64,000 nt of DNA from Flavobacterium rivuli WB 3.3-2 = DSM 21788 (GTDB taxonomy: Bacteria; Bacteroidota; Bacteroidia; Flavobacteriales; Flavobacteriaceae), in assembly GCF_000378485.1 (NCBI RefSeq), contig NZ_KB899969.1, positions 186,001-250,000 on the forward strand, read 5' to 3'. This document shows positions 36,908 through 46,113 of this stretch, piece by piece; position 1 is the first letter of the stretch, and every line of letters starts with the position of its first letter. The notes under the pieces were generated by a model, which saw only the letters and a program-made list of their open reading frames with translations, was not told the origin of the DNA and ran no database searches. A program made the translations under genes and the position numbers.

Positions 36908-37918
36908 TTACCTTCTGTACTTCGCCATAAACTCTTCTGCTTTTGTTACCATGTTAGTACTTCCGCAAAAGAAGGGTACACGCTCGTGCAGTTCTGTAGG
37001 GATAATTTCCATGATACGGCCAAAACCGTCGCTGGCACTGCCGCCTGCCTGTTCTGCAATAAAAGCCATTGGGTTGCATTCATACAATAATCTTAGCTTA
37101 CCTTTAGGTGCCTTAGAGCTTGTAGGGTACAGGTAAATGCCGCCTTTTATCATATTACGGTGGATATCTGCCACGAGGCTGCCTATATAGCGCGATGTAT
37201 ATGGCCTGTTGTCTTCCTCACGCTGGCAGTACTTTAAATAATCTTTTACGCCCTGCGGAAAATGCACATAGTTACCCTCGTTTATAGAGTAAATGTTTCC
37301 GTCTTTAGGAAACTGCATGTTAGGGTGGCTCAGGTAAAAAGTACCTATGGCAGGGTTAAGCGTAAAACCGTTAACGCCATGCCCGGTAGTGTACACCAGC
37401 ATGGTACTGGTGCCATAAATAACATATCCGGCGGCTACCTGCGCAATGCCGGGCTGTAAAAAATCGTCAATAGTAACTGGAGAACCTATTGGGGTAACTC
37501 GCCTGTAAACAGAAAAAATGGTACCCACAGGTACATTTACATCTATATTACTCGACCCGTCCAGCGGATCCATCAAGACCACATACTTGTTATTGTGGCA
37601 CTCATCTTTGCCTTTAATAACAATAAAATCGTCGTTTTCCTCACTTGCAATGCCGCACACAATCTCACGGTTTATGAGCGTCTGAATGAAAGTTTCGTTA
37701 GCAAATACGTCGAGTTTTTGCTGGTCTTCGCCCTGAATGTTCTGTTCGCCCACTGCGCCCACAATGTCTACAAGGCCTGCTTTGTTCACTTTGTAGTTTA
37801 CTACTTTTGCCGCCAAGCGTATGGAGTTGATAAGCCTTGACAGCTCTCCCGAAGAATATTTAAATTCTTCCTGCTTCTCAATAATAAATTCTCCTAAGGT
37901 TTTGTTCCTTTCTTCCAT
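36908..37918 (-). CDS. fbp: Fructose-1,6-bisphosphatase, class I
   Basis: 336 residues from ATG 37918 ([11 protein letters not shown]); an in-frame GTG ten codons upstream is less likely. The gluconeogenic phosphatase has its metal-binding core in [20 protein letters not shown], upstream EENDD acidic residues, and [20 protein letters not shown] near the C-terminus, as in class I enzymes. Divergent from the GNAT-aspartate kinase pair. Confidence 0.97.
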   Translation of the reverse strand: MEERNKTLGEFIIEKQEEFKYSSGELSRLINSIRLAAKVVNYKVNKAGLVDIVGAVGEQNIQGEDQQKLDVFANETFIQTLINREIVCGIASEENDDFIVIKGKDECHNNKYVVLMDPLDGSSNIDVNVPVGTIFSVYRRVTPIGSPVTIDDFLQPGIAQVAAGYVIYGTSTMLVYTTGHGVNGFTLNPAIGTFYLSHPNMQFPKDGNIYSINEGNYVHFPQGVKDYLKYCQREEDNRPYTSRYIGSLVADIHRNMIKGGIYLYPTSSKAPKGKLRLLYECNPMAFIAEQAGGSASDGFGRIMEIIPTELHERVPFFCGSTNMVTKAEEFMAKYRR

Positions 37919-38006
37919 GCTAATCTCGTTATAGTTATGGTTACGCACAAATATCCAAATTTTTGTGATATGAAAATAAATTATTATTTGGAAGTGGTTT
38001 TGACCG

Positions 38007-38014
38007 TATTTTTG
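38007..38014 (+). promoter_or_regulatory. -7 element of the GNAT gene
   Basis: TATTTTTG, 14 nt before the ATG at 38029. This excludes the longer GTG-started frame at 38014. Confidence 0.6.
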
Positions 38015-38028
38015 TGCAAATTTGGTTT

Positions 38029-38502
38029 ATGATCATTCGTAAAGGAATAGTACAGGATATGCCTGCCGTGCTGGAACTGATAAAAGAACTGGCCGTTTTT
38101 GAGAACGAGCCCGATGCTGTTGTACTAACGGTAGCAGACCTTGAACGTGACGGTTTTTGCAGCAACCCCTTATTTAATACATTTGTTGCCCAGGTTAACG
38201 GTAAAATAATAGGTATGGCGCTGTTTTATTACAGGTATTCTACCTGGAAGGGCAGGACCATCCATCTGGAAGACCTTATAGTTACAGAGAGCATGCGCGG
38301 TACCGGTGCCGGAAGCCTGCTGTATAAAGAAGTTTTTAAATTTGCGAAAACCGAAGGGGTGCGAAGGGTAGAGTGGGCAGTGCTGGACTGGAATACCCCG
38401 GCTATTAATTTTTACGAAAAAACAGGTGCTACAGTATTTACCGACTGGCGTGTGGCACAAATGAACGAGGAAGGAATTACTACGTTTACAGCTAATTTAT
38501 AA
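38029..38502 (+). CDS. GNAT N-acetyltransferase
   Basis: 157 residues. Acetyl-CoA site: IHLEDLIVTESMRGTGAGSL (the R-G-x-G-x-G/A loop) around residues 83-102, and the C-terminal VLDWNTPAINFYEKTGATVF typical of diamine/spermidine-type GNATs. Start at ATG 38029. Followed 45 nt later by aspartate kinase, so probably co-transcribed. Substrate unknown; polyamines or amino acids are plausible. Confidence 0.92.
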   Translation: MIIRKGIVQDMPAVLELIKELAVFENEPDAVVLTVADLERDGFCSNPLFNTFVAQVNGKIIGMALFYYRYSTWKGRTIHLEDLIVTESMRGTGAGSLLYKEVFKFAKTEGVRRVEWAVLDWNTPAINFYEKTGATVFTDWRVAQMNEEGITTFTANL

Positions 38503-38547
38503 AGAGAAAAGTATACTGATTAAAGAAATAGAAATAAAGGGTTATTC

Positions 38548-39810
38548 ATGAAAGTATTTAAATTTGGAGGTGCATCTGTAAAAGATGCCGAGGGTATAAA
38601 AAACGTTTACAACCTGTTACAGCAAGTAGGCCATGAAGATGTGCTGTTAGTGATAAGTGCCATGGGCAAGACTACCAATGCGTTTGAAGTGGTTATAAAG
38701 AACTACTTTGATAAGTCGCCGGAGTTGCAGGCATCTATACAGGAAGTACGAAAGTACCATAACCAGATTTTAATGGAACTGTTTGACGAAGAGGCTAATC
38801 CGGTTTTCACGGCAGTAACCAAAATTTTTACCGATCTGGAAAGCTTCTTTAAAAACAACAAATCGCCCAACTATAACTTTGTTTATGACCAGGTGGTAAG
38901 CCTTGGCGAGATAATTTCAACCACTATTGTAAGCCACTATTTTAACTATTTAGGCTTAAAGAATTACTGGCTGGATGTGCGCGAATTTATCAAGACCGAT
39001 AATACCTATCGTGATGCCATTGTTGACTGGGAATCTACCCAAAAAGCAATCTCTAAAAATGTTAAGAAAAAGAATCTAAATATAACTCAGGGATTTTTAG
39101 GCAGTGATGATAATAATTTCACGACTACCTTAGGCCGAGAAGGGTCTGATTATACGGCGGCTATTTTTGCATATTGCCTTAATGCCGAAAATGTTACCAT
39201 TTGGAAAGACGTTCCCGGTGTACTTAATGCCGACCCGCGTTATTTTGAAAACGCCATACTGCTTAACCAGATATCGTACCGCGAGGCTATAGAACTTGCC
39301 TTTTACGGGGCTACGGTTATTCACCCTAAAACATTGCAGCCACTGCAAAAAAAGGAAATTCCGTTGTATGTAAAATCGTTTATAAATCCACTGTTACCGG
39401 GTACATGTGTGAGCAAGGGTGCCGACTTAGAGCCGCAAACACCATGCTTTATTGTTAAAAAGAACCAGCTGCTTATATCATTATCATCACTTGATTTTTC
39501 TTTTATCATGGAGGAGAATATAAGTGAGATATTTATGTTGCTGCATAAATATAAAATAAAAGTGCACCTTATACAAAACACGGCTATAAGCTTCTCTGTC
39601 TGTGTAGATGATAAATTTGGTAACTTCCCGGAACTTAAAAGTATCCTGTCTAAAAAATTCCACGTTACGTATAACGATAATGTATCGCTGTATACCATCC
39701 GTCATTTTAATGAAAAATCGGGAGATGCAGTTGCAAAAAATAAAGAAGTATTAGTAAGGCAACTAAGCCGCGAAACAATGCAGATTGTTACTAAAGATAT
39801 TGCGAATTAA
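38548..39810 (+). CDS. Aspartate kinase (monofunctional)
   Basis: Phosphorylates aspartate for the lysine/threonine/methionine branch. 420 residues. N-terminal MKVFKFGGASVKDAEG, the FLGSDDNNFTTTLGREGSDYTA loop (substrate site), VTIWKDVPGVLNADPR, and one C-terminal ACT-like region (EIFMLLHKYKIKVHLIQNTA). Shorter than the roughly 450-residue E. coli LysC: only about 120 residues follow the kinase domain, so feedback control may be reduced or altered (inference). Second gene of the GNAT pair. Confidence 0.95.
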   Translation: MKVFKFGGASVKDAEGIKNVYNLLQQVGHEDVLLVISAMGKTTNAFEVVIKNYFDKSPELQASIQEVRKYHNQILMELFDEEANPVFTAVTKIFTDLESFFKNNKSPNYNFVYDQVVSLGEIISTTIVSHYFNYLGLKNYWLDVREFIKTDNTYRDAIVDWESTQKAISKNVKKKNLNITQGFLGSDDNNFTTTLGREGSDYTAAIFAYCLNAENVTIWKDVPGVLNADPRYFENAILLNQISYREAIELAFYGATVIHPKTLQPLQKKEIPLYVKSFINPLLPGTCVSKGADLEPQTPCFIVKKNQLLISLSSLDFSFIMEENISEIFMLLHKYKIKVHLIQNTAISFSVCVDDKFGNFPELKSILSKKFHVTYNDNVSLYTIRHFNEKSGDAVAKNKEVLVRQLSRETMQIVTKDIAN

Positions 39811-39840
39811 TTAAGTTCCAACGCGGCTGTTCCAAAGGTT

Positions 39841-39919
39841 TCATTCTGAACGTAATGCAATGAAGTGAAGAATCTCAATTATTTGATAATTAAGAGATAT
39901 TTCCTTCGTCAGGATGACG
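39841..39919. repeat. Dispersed hairpin repeat before the GSCFA gene
   Basis: tcattctgaacg...tgaagaatctc is followed, after an aattat/ataatt centre, by gagatatttccttcgtcaggatga, an imperfect inverted copy. Sequences of this 'ctgaacg..gaagaatctc' type recur between genes in many Bacteroidota; a related copy lies at 51428-51458. Confidence 0.65.
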
Positions 39920-39982
39920 AAAAGCACGTTTAAGTGCTTTCGGGACAGTCTCTTTTTAGAACTTGCAACTAAACCTTACAAT

Positions 39983-40942
39983 ATGCAGTTTTCAACCCAA
40001 ATACCCATACCGCAGGGCGATATTAAAATTGACCATACCTCACGGGTGGTGTCTTTAGGATCGTGCTTTGCGGTAAACATAGGTCAAAAACTGGACTATT
40101 TTAAATTCAGAAATAGTACAAACCCGTTTGGTATACTGTTTCATCCGCAGGCGTTGCAAAAGTTTATAGGCTTTGCAGTACACCAAAAACAATTTACCGA
40201 AGCCGACATTTTTTTTCATAATGAACGCTGGCATTGTTTTGATGCACATTCCGACCTTAGCCATTCTGATAAAGAGGTTTTGCTTACTAACCTTAACGCG
40301 GCAACCACTTTAGCACATGCGCACTTACAATCAGCTACACATATGCTTATAACTCTGGGCACTGCCTGGGTTTACAGAAATATTCAAAGTAATGAACTGG
40401 TTGCCAACTGCCACAAAGTACCCCAAAAAGAATTTACCAAAGAACTGCTTTCGGCGAATGCCATAAAAGAAAGTTTGCAGAATATTATTGCCATGGTTGC
40501 AGGAGTAAATCCGGCAGCGCAAATTATATTTACGGTATCGCCGGTGCGGCATATAAAAGACGGCTTTACCCAAAACCAATGGAGCAAGGCAAACCTCATT
40601 TCAGCTTTGCATGAGGTTTTACTAACTTCCCCTTCGGGGGTTGGGGGGCTTGACTATTTTCCTTCATACGAGATCATGATGGACGAGCTACGCGATTACC
40701 GCTACTACGCCGAAGACATGATACACCCAAGCCAGACGGCTATAGATTATATTTGGGAACGCTTTACGCAGTCATGGGTTTCGGAAGGTTCTGAAGGTGT
40801 GATGAAGACTGTCGACTCTATACAGAAAGGATTGCAGCACAGGTCGTTTAATCCCAACTCGGCACAGCATACAGCATTTTTATCTAAGCTTAACGATAAA
40901 ATTTTGCTGTTGCAAAAGCAGTATCCGCACATTGCTTTTTAA
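39983..40942 (+). CDS. GSCFA domain protein
   Basis: 319 residues from ATG 39983. The family-naming motif VVSLGSCFAVNIGQKL lies at about residues 21-36, and the other hallmarks follow: FRNSTNPFGILFHP, ITLGTAWVY, FTVSPVRHIKDGF, YFPSYEIMMDELRDYRYYAE and DMIHPSQTAIDYIWERF. This is an SGNH/GDSL-like fold found mainly in Bacteroidota; activity not established. Just before YFPSYE there is an extra LTSPSGVGGLD encoded by a C/G-rich repeat (40625-40652). The 5' upstream frame is open but crosses the dispersed repeat, so the ATG at 39983 is preferred. Confidence 0.92.
   Translation: MQFSTQIPIPQGDIKIDHTSRVVSLGSCFAVNIGQKLDYFKFRNSTNPFGILFHPQALQKFIGFAVHQKQFTEADIFFHNERWHCFDAHSDLSHSDKEVLLTNLNAATTLAHAHLQSATHMLITLGTAWVYRNIQSNELVANCHKVPQKEFTKELLSANAIKESLQNIIAMVAGVNPAAQIIFTVSPVRHIKDGFTQNQWSKANLISALHEVLLTSPSGVGGLDYFPSYEIMMDELRDYRYYAEDMIHPSQTAIDYIWERFTQSWVSEGSEGVMKTVDSIQKGLQHRSFNPNSAQHTAFLSKLNDKILLLQKQYPHIAF
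40625..40652 (+). repeat. C/G-rich palindromic repeat inserted in frame in the GSCFA gene
   Basis: acttccccttcgggggttg plus ggggggcttg: strikingly G/C-rich against a 40% GC background, with a ccccttcgggg hairpin. Elements reading 'cccccttcgggggttggggg' are known as dispersed intergenic repeats in flavobacteria (general knowledge). Confidence 0.65.
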
Positions 40943-40995
40943 GCTTACTATAACATAGTTTCCTGCAATTATTGGTACATTTAAATAAAAACTAA

Positions 40996-41604
40996 ATGCT
41001 TAAGAAGATACTTATAGTAGTTGTTATTGTTGTTGGGGTTTTTCTTGCTTTTCGCTACTGCGAATTTAAGAAGGACGACGATAGCACTACCATTGAGGAA
41101 ACTGCCCTTATACAGGAACAGATAAAAAATGTGGGCAAACTGGTAGTTACCGAAGGGCATTTTAGCGAGGTAATGACCTACAAGGACCAGCAAAAGTATT
41201 TTCTGGATATGATGTCTTTCGAGAAGAAAGCGGTTGTGATAGTAAATGCCGATGTTACTGTAGCTTACGACCTGAGCAAAATAGAATATGATATTAATGA
41301 GGTTACCAAAACCATTACCATTAAAAATATCCCGAAAGAAGAGATAAAAATAAGCCCCGACATTAAGTTTTATGATGTGCAGCAAAGCAAGCTTAACGAG
41401 TTTACCGGCGATGATTACAACAAGATAAACAAAACTGTAAAGGAAAGCCTTGCCAAGAAAATTGAGAAATCGTCTTTAAAATCAAATGCGCAAAACAGGC
41501 TGATAAGTGAACTTTCTAAAATATTGATACTTACCAACACGATGGGCTGGAAGTTAAAATATAACGGCAATGTAATTACCAATACCGAAGAACTTAAGCT
41601 TTAG
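40996..41604 (+). CDS. DUF4230 domain membrane-anchored protein
   Basis: 202 residues: an N-terminal anchor (ILIVVVIVVGVFLAFRY) then the DUF4230 domain (LIQEQIKNVGKLVVTEGHFS, VIVNADVTVAYDLSKIEYDI, KTITIKNIPKEEIKISPDIK, VKESLAKKIEKSSLKSNAQN). Function unknown. Overlaps the convergent gene at 41594 by 11 nt. Confidence 0.9.
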   Translation: MLKKILIVVVIVVGVFLAFRYCEFKKDDDSTTIEETALIQEQIKNVGKLVVTEGHFSEVMTYKDQQKYFLDMMSFEKKAVVIVNADVTVAYDLSKIEYDINEVTKTITIKNIPKEEIKISPDIKFYDVQQSKLNEFTGDDYNKINKTVKESLAKKIEKSSLKSNAQNRLISELSKILILTNTMGWKLKYNGNVITNTEELKL

Positions 41605-41974
41605 CCTTGTCTTTTATCGACTTTGATTTTTCGTCTATAAGCGTATTTAATTTTTTATAATTAAAGATGGTAAAGAAAATATAGGTTATAAAAATGAGCG
41701 CGTATATCATGAACATCCTTATGCCCGATACTTCGGTAAAAAAGAGTATCATCATTGCCACAAAGCCTATTATCCAGGTTATAAGCAGTGAGCCGTACAG
41801 TATGGAGTAAAAAGGTTTAAGGTAGGGGTACAGCCCGATTTTCCTTAAGATATACAAAGGCAACGTAAGGGCAAGGATAAGCAATGGCATACCAAAGGCC
41901 GACCACATTACAATATACTGCCTGTTAGCTTCTATCTCCTTAATAAAATCGTATAGTTTAAAACTGAACTCCAT
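41594..41974 (-). CDS. Small membrane protein in LemA operon
   Basis: 126 residues with four hydrophobic segments (residues about 22-40, 51-70, 74-90, 93-110). No known family. Its start overlaps the end of lemA by 17 nt, so it is translationally coupled as the third gene of the GIDE-LemA operon. Confidence 0.8.
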   Translation of the reverse strand: MEFSFKLYDFIKEIEANRQYIVMWSAFGMPLLILALTLPLYILRKIGLYPYLKPFYSILYGSLLITWIIGFVAMMILFFTEVSGIRMFMIYALIFITYIFFTIFNYKKLNTLIDEKSKSIKDKAKA

Positions 41975-42518
41975 GATATTCTTTTTCCTGTTCTGATATT
42001 TGTAAAAGTGTTTTTTCTTTGTAACCTAATAGCTTAGCCAGTATAACGGGAGGAAACTCGGTTATGCCTATGTTGTACATATTTATGCTCTCGTTAAAAA
42101 ATTCCCGCCTGTCGGCAATGGCATTTTCCAGTCCCGACACCCTGTTTTGTAATTCGGTAAAGCTTTGGGCAGCCTGTAGCACCGGGTAATTTTCAGATAC
42201 TGCAAAGACAGATTTCATAGCCTTATCCATCTGGTTAGAAAGCTCCACCTTATCGTTAGCATTTGTTGCATTTAAAAAACGGGTACGCAATTCGGTTAGT
42301 TTTTCAAGAGTAGTGGCTTCATAGCCCTGATATTCTTTAACGACTTTTATAAGGTTAGGTATTTCATCAGCACGCTGCTTTAAAAGCACATCTATATTGG
42401 CAAAAGCTTTATCGGTATTAAACCGCAGCATAACCAGCTTGTTGTATGAAGATATGATTACACTTATTAATCCTACAACAAGCAGGACAATTATAACTAA
42501 AGCAATTATTGGATTCAT
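41958..42518 (-). CDS. LemA family protein
   Basis: 186 residues: N-terminal membrane helix (IIALVIIVLLVVGLISVII) and the helical LemA domain (SSYNKLVMLRFNTDKAFANI, DVLLKQRADEIPNLIKVVKE, NYPVLQAAQSFTELQNRVSG, LENAIADRREFFNESINMYN). LemA proteins are membrane-bound, ill-defined scaffolds often next to TPM or HtpX proteins; here the partner is a GIDE-domain protein instead. Confidence 0.95.
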   Translation of the reverse strand: MNPIIALVIIVLLVVGLISVIISSYNKLVMLRFNTDKAFANIDVLLKQRADEIPNLIKVVKEYQGYEATTLEKLTELRTRFLNATNANDKVELSNQMDKAMKSVFAVSENYPVLQAAQSFTELQNRVSGLENAIADRREFFNESINMYNIGITEFPPVILAKLLGYKEKTLLQISEQEKEYHGVQF

Positions 42519-42524
42519 AAACTA

Positions 42525-43625
42525 TTAGAATTTAGAGAAAAAATCATCCCAGTTAAACATAGCCGAATTTAGCGTAACCACTACTGTGTCGCCCTTTATA
42601 GTAACAGCAGATATAAGCACAACTGCAGTGAAAAATGCAAGTACACAAGAAAACACTATAAACGAGTTTATTAAAGGCCTCGTTTGATTATACATAGTAA
42701 CAGCACTTTTTGGCGCTATGGCAAATACATCTTTTACACTTTCATGCTCTATGATGGTTTCATTATTTTCACGGAGTGATGCCTTGCCAATTATCAGTAC
42801 TTCATCATTTTCTCTTATTAAATATTGGGTATAGCGCTTGCTGCTGTTAGTGTAGCGGCCGTCCTGCGCTACCCAGATAAATTCTAATTTGTCGGGAGTA
42901 ACAGGTACGCTTCCTGTGTCGTCCTGAATAAGAAATTCGTTACAGCGGGTTTCAGACAGTATCTCGGTATAACTATCGCGCCCATCCTTATCGGTAGATA
43001 TTCGTTCTACCACATACTTATAGCCTATACAGGGAATGTTATCTATTGGGGCGGTCATCTGGATTTTTGCTGTAAGCGTACCCTGTACCTCTACGAGCCC
43101 CATAGCCATAGACCTTATTTTTGATGTAGGCAGTGTAGCCTGGTATTTTTTGAAACGGTTTTTAGAACTGGGAAGCATTGCCATTATAATGGCAAAAGCA
43201 ATAATAATTACAAATGCATACGGCCCTGATGCTAAGAACAGCGGCCCCAAAATTAGCACCGCTGCAAAAGCTAATATCTTTTTCCAGAGGGGTTGTTTTG
43301 CTTTAGGGTATTGCCTTAAAAACGCTTTCTCTTCGTCATTGCCTTTTATTGCCGTATAAATCCCGGCAATGATGCCTGATATAAATACCGATGCAACCAG
43401 TACAATAAAAGCAAGCAACCCAAAACCCGCACCCGGTAAAGAGGCAAGCCCTATAATTGCAGGATTAAGCGCAAAGAATATCCATTTAGGGCGAAGCTTT
43501 ATGTTTAAAAGGCTGCCCACAATAAGGGTATGAAATATTGCTATAGCGCAGGAAAAAAACATCAGGAAGATTACCAAAGATATATCCTGCTGCTGGTTTT
43601 TAAAAAAATCCAGAAATTCGTTCAT
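42525..43625 (-). CDS. GIDE-domain membrane protein (MUL1/GIDE-like, no RING)
   Basis: 366 residues. Four N-terminal membrane helices to about residue 165, then a soluble domain of the GIDE type: SMAMGLVEVQGTLTAKIQMT, NIPCIGYKYVVERISTD, FLIQDDTGSVPVTPDKLEFI, NDEVLIIGKASLRENN, and a final membrane helix (SFIVFSCVLAFFTAVVLISA). In eukaryotes this domain occurs in mitochondrial/peroxisomal ubiquitin ligases together with a RING; bacterial forms lack the RING, as here. First gene of the operon with LemA, 6 nt apart. Function in bacteria unknown. Confidence 0.82.
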   Translation of the reverse strand: MNEFLDFFKNQQQDISLVIFLMFFSCAIAIFHTLIVGSLLNIKLRPKWIFFALNPAIIGLASLPGAGFGLLAFIVLVASVFISGIIAGIYTAIKGNDEEKAFLRQYPKAKQPLWKKILAFAAVLILGPLFLASGPYAFVIIIAFAIIMAMLPSSKNRFKKYQATLPTSKIRSMAMGLVEVQGTLTAKIQMTAPIDNIPCIGYKYVVERISTDKDGRDSYTEILSETRCNEFLIQDDTGSVPVTPDKLEFIWVAQDGRYTNSSKRYTQYLIRENDEVLIIGKASLRENNETIIEHESVKDVFAIAPKSAVTMYNQTRPLINSFIVFSCVLAFFTAVVLISAVTIKGDTVVVTLNSAMFNWDDFFSKF

Positions 43626-43711
43626 GCTATAGCTTTCAAATTTTAAATAAATGTAGGATTAAGTTTATGTACAAAACCCGTTATTAACATTTATTTAAAA
43701 TTTGCCAGCCT

Positions 43712-45472
43712 TTAATTCACGCTTTCTTTTTCAAATATAAGTTCGAGGCCGCCATCTATAAGATGGGCAATTTTAGGCCTCCTGTTCTTTAAGTCGTCAA
43801 GGTGCTTCATTACTTTATCAAGCAAATCGGCATTGTTTTCTTTATGTAGCAACTCGACAATTTCTACCGATAGTAGCCAGTCGTCATTGTGGTTTTGCTG
43901 CAATTCTGTAAATACACTATCAAGGGTAAGCGTTGCCGTTTTACCAGCCCTGATATCTCTTACAGTCTGGTACAGGTTTTCCAGTTCTTCGCGTTCGGCA
44001 GAACGTTTTGCTTTGATGGTTTTGCTCGATGGTACATGCGATATCATATCGAAGCTATTTACATCGGCAGGGCCGGAATAAGCAGAGATCACTTTTTTAC
44101 CCACAGCCATATCATAAATACCCCATTCCGGCTGAAACAATACAGTATCATTATGAGTAACGGTACAGTTTTTAAAGCTGATAAGGATTATTTTGCCCTG
44201 TATATTTCGTGTACCGGTAATAATTTCTCCGGTTACAGTAACCCCTCCTTCAAATTCCAGCGTTACCCTTTCGCCTTCGTAAATAGCGTAAGCTTTAAGG
44301 TCGAGCGGACTCATATCTTCTATAGCCAGGTTAATGCCTTTAAGCTTGCCCACAGGGCTGCCAAAACCTTCGGCATGATAATCGGCGCTATGTCCTACCA
44401 GTTCTTTTTCGCGATAAGACAATGCTGTTTTACCGGTTGTCTGAATATAAACGGGCTTTCCATTTTCTTCTATAACATTAGTAAACATACCAGATACCTG
44501 TATACCGGTGCTTAACTCTATTGTTCCTAAAGCTTTAGATTTTATAAGTTTCTCCAAACCTGAAAGCCCGCCGGTGCGCAGTGCCATTTTATTGGCAAAC
44601 TCTTCGAGCACCTGGCTCAGGTAAGCAAAATCGGGTGTTACGTAAAGTTGCGGCTGTAATTTTGTAATATCAAAACCCTGGTAAGCAGCATCAATGCTGT
44701 AAGGTATTTTCTTAACATTATCGGTCATGCACCATGCGCTTTCGCCAATAGACGACAGCAAACCGGCACCATATATTTTAGGGTTCTCAACTTCGCCTAT
44801 AAGTCCGTATTCCACCGTCCACCAATGCAGGTTTCGTATCAATGCCATTTCAGATGGCTCTACAGGATCGTTCTGTAAATCCTCTACCTTTTTTTCTATA
44901 GCATCAATATCAGCCTGTGGCGTACCTTCAGCTTCTTTAAGTATCGATAATAATCGTATTGCCTCATAAATCTCGTAATCCCTGGCCGATGATATTGCCT
45001 TACAGCCTATCTCGCCAAAACGCCTTAGGTATTCGGCATATTCAGGGTTTGCAATAATGGGCGCATGCCCGGCACCTTCGTGAATAATATCGGGTGCGGG
45101 GGTATATTCTATATGTTCTAACTGGCGAATGTCCGACGCTATTACAAGCACATTATATGCCTGAAACTCCATAAACGCATTAGGCGGAATAAAACCATCT
45201 ACCGCTACAGCAGCCCAGCCTATTTCCTGCAGTATGCGGTTCATGCCATACATACTGGGAATATTATCTACCTCTATGCCTGTTTTTTTAAGGCCGTCAA
45301 GATACGAGCTGTGTGCTACACGGCTTAGGTAATCAACATTTTTGCGCATTACATAACGCCACACTGCCTGGTTTATGGGAGTATAGTCGGTATAATCCTG
45401 TGGTTTTATAAACTGCCTTAAATGTGTGGGCAAACGGTCTATAAGAGGGTTACTTGTTATGGCTGTGCTCAT
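43712..45472 (-). CDS. Aromatic amino acid (phenylalanine) hydroxylase, long form
   Basis: Iron- and pterin-dependent monooxygenase. 586 residues. The iron ligands are in place: His131 and His136 (PDIIHEGAGHAP) and Glu221 (NLHWWTVEYGLIG). The catalytic domain ends around residue 310; about 275 further residues follow (VSGMFTNVIEENGKPVYIQT, ITGTRNIQGKIILISFKNCT...), an extension not found in the 270-300-residue proteobacterial PhhA. No pterin carbinolamine dehydratase gene is next to it. Own transcript. Confidence 0.92.
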   Translation of the reverse strand: MSTAITSNPLIDRLPTHLRQFIKPQDYTDYTPINQAVWRYVMRKNVDYLSRVAHSSYLDGLKKTGIEVDNIPSMYGMNRILQEIGWAAVAVDGFIPPNAFMEFQAYNVLVIASDIRQLEHIEYTPAPDIIHEGAGHAPIIANPEYAEYLRRFGEIGCKAISSARDYEIYEAIRLLSILKEAEGTPQADIDAIEKKVEDLQNDPVEPSEMALIRNLHWWTVEYGLIGEVENPKIYGAGLLSSIGESAWCMTDNVKKIPYSIDAAYQGFDITKLQPQLYVTPDFAYLSQVLEEFANKMALRTGGLSGLEKLIKSKALGTIELSTGIQVSGMFTNVIEENGKPVYIQTTGKTALSYREKELVGHSADYHAEGFGSPVGKLKGINLAIEDMSPLDLKAYAIYEGERVTLEFEGGVTVTGEIITGTRNIQGKIILISFKNCTVTHNDTVLFQPEWGIYDMAVGKKVISAYSGPADVNSFDMISHVPSSKTIKAKRSAEREELENLYQTVRDIRAGKTATLTLDSVFTELQQNHNDDWLLSVEIVELLHKENNADLLDKVMKHLDDLKNRRPKIAHLIDGGLELIFEKESVN

Positions 45473-45580
45473 GTTGTTTTTTGTTATTAACTAATGTAAA
45501 ATTACGAATTTAATATGTAATAGCGCATTTATGGCATTACTTATAAATTATCTTTAAAAGATTTCTTCAAACCGGGTTTG

Positions 45581-45685
45581 TTATTTCGGCGAGGATGAAT
45601 ACGTATAAGCTCTAAAATCTATTAGAATTTTATTTAATTCAGAACGCTGTTCTAAAGTAAAAATATTGTCATAATCGTTTAAAAG
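45581..45685 (-). pseudogene. Fragment of a TPM-domain-like gene
   Basis: An open stretch of 34 codons without a start, ending at TAA 45583-45581: LLNDYDNIFTLEQRSELNKI, LIDFRAYTYSSSPK. The beginning resembles the N-terminus of TPM (YgcG/Psb32-type) domains, which run 'V-N-D-y-a-n-i-f-s-x-e-e-x-x-L-n-x-x-L-x-x-F'. No continuation in any frame. Short, so this is tentative. Confidence 0.4.
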
Positions 45686-45708
45686 TCAGAATTAGAGTAG
45701 ATTTTTAG

Positions 45709-46062
45709 TTAAGACTTGTCGTTAAAGAATCGAATATTTTCTCTTAGATCGATCTTTATCAATTTATTCTTTCTATAAATTGATAAAATTGTAGAGTTTT
45801 TCGTTTTTGACAAACTGTCTCCAGTATTGATACTATAATATTCTGTTGGCCATAGAACAAGTTCCCTTCCATTGGACAGTTGTATCGTAAGAAAATTATG
45901 TTCATATTTATCTACAAACTTTCTTTCAACATTACCTTGATATTCTAATTTTTTCATATTATTAATATATCTGGTAAAATCTCCTTCTGATTTACAACCA
46001 AATAAAAATATTAATGAAATAATCATCGATAATTGTAGATGTCGCGTTATGTTTTTTTGCAT
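45709..46062 (-). CDS. Small lipoprotein, unknown
   Basis: 117 residues from ATG 46062; 14 extra in-frame codons upstream spoil the signal peptide. Lipobox IFLFGC (Cys about residue 23), then FTRYINNMKKLEYQGNVERK, NFLTIQLSNGRELVLWPTEY. No family. AT-rich and isolated between two gene remnants, which resembles an orphan immunity lipoprotein left after loss of a toxin gene (inference only). Confidence 0.65.
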   Translation of the reverse strand: MQKNITRHLQLSMIISLIFLFGCKSEGDFTRYINNMKKLEYQGNVERKFVDKYEHNFLTIQLSNGRELVLWPTEYYSINTGDSLSKTKNSTILSIYRKNKLIKIDLRENIRFFNDKS

Positions 46063-46113
46063 TATATATAATATTAAAATGTAATAACAGTCAATACGAG
46101 ACATAATTCATTA

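Noticed and set aside
37919..37948. GTG start extending FBPase by ten residues
   Set aside because: The extension has no family similarity; ATG 37918 gives the standard N-terminus.
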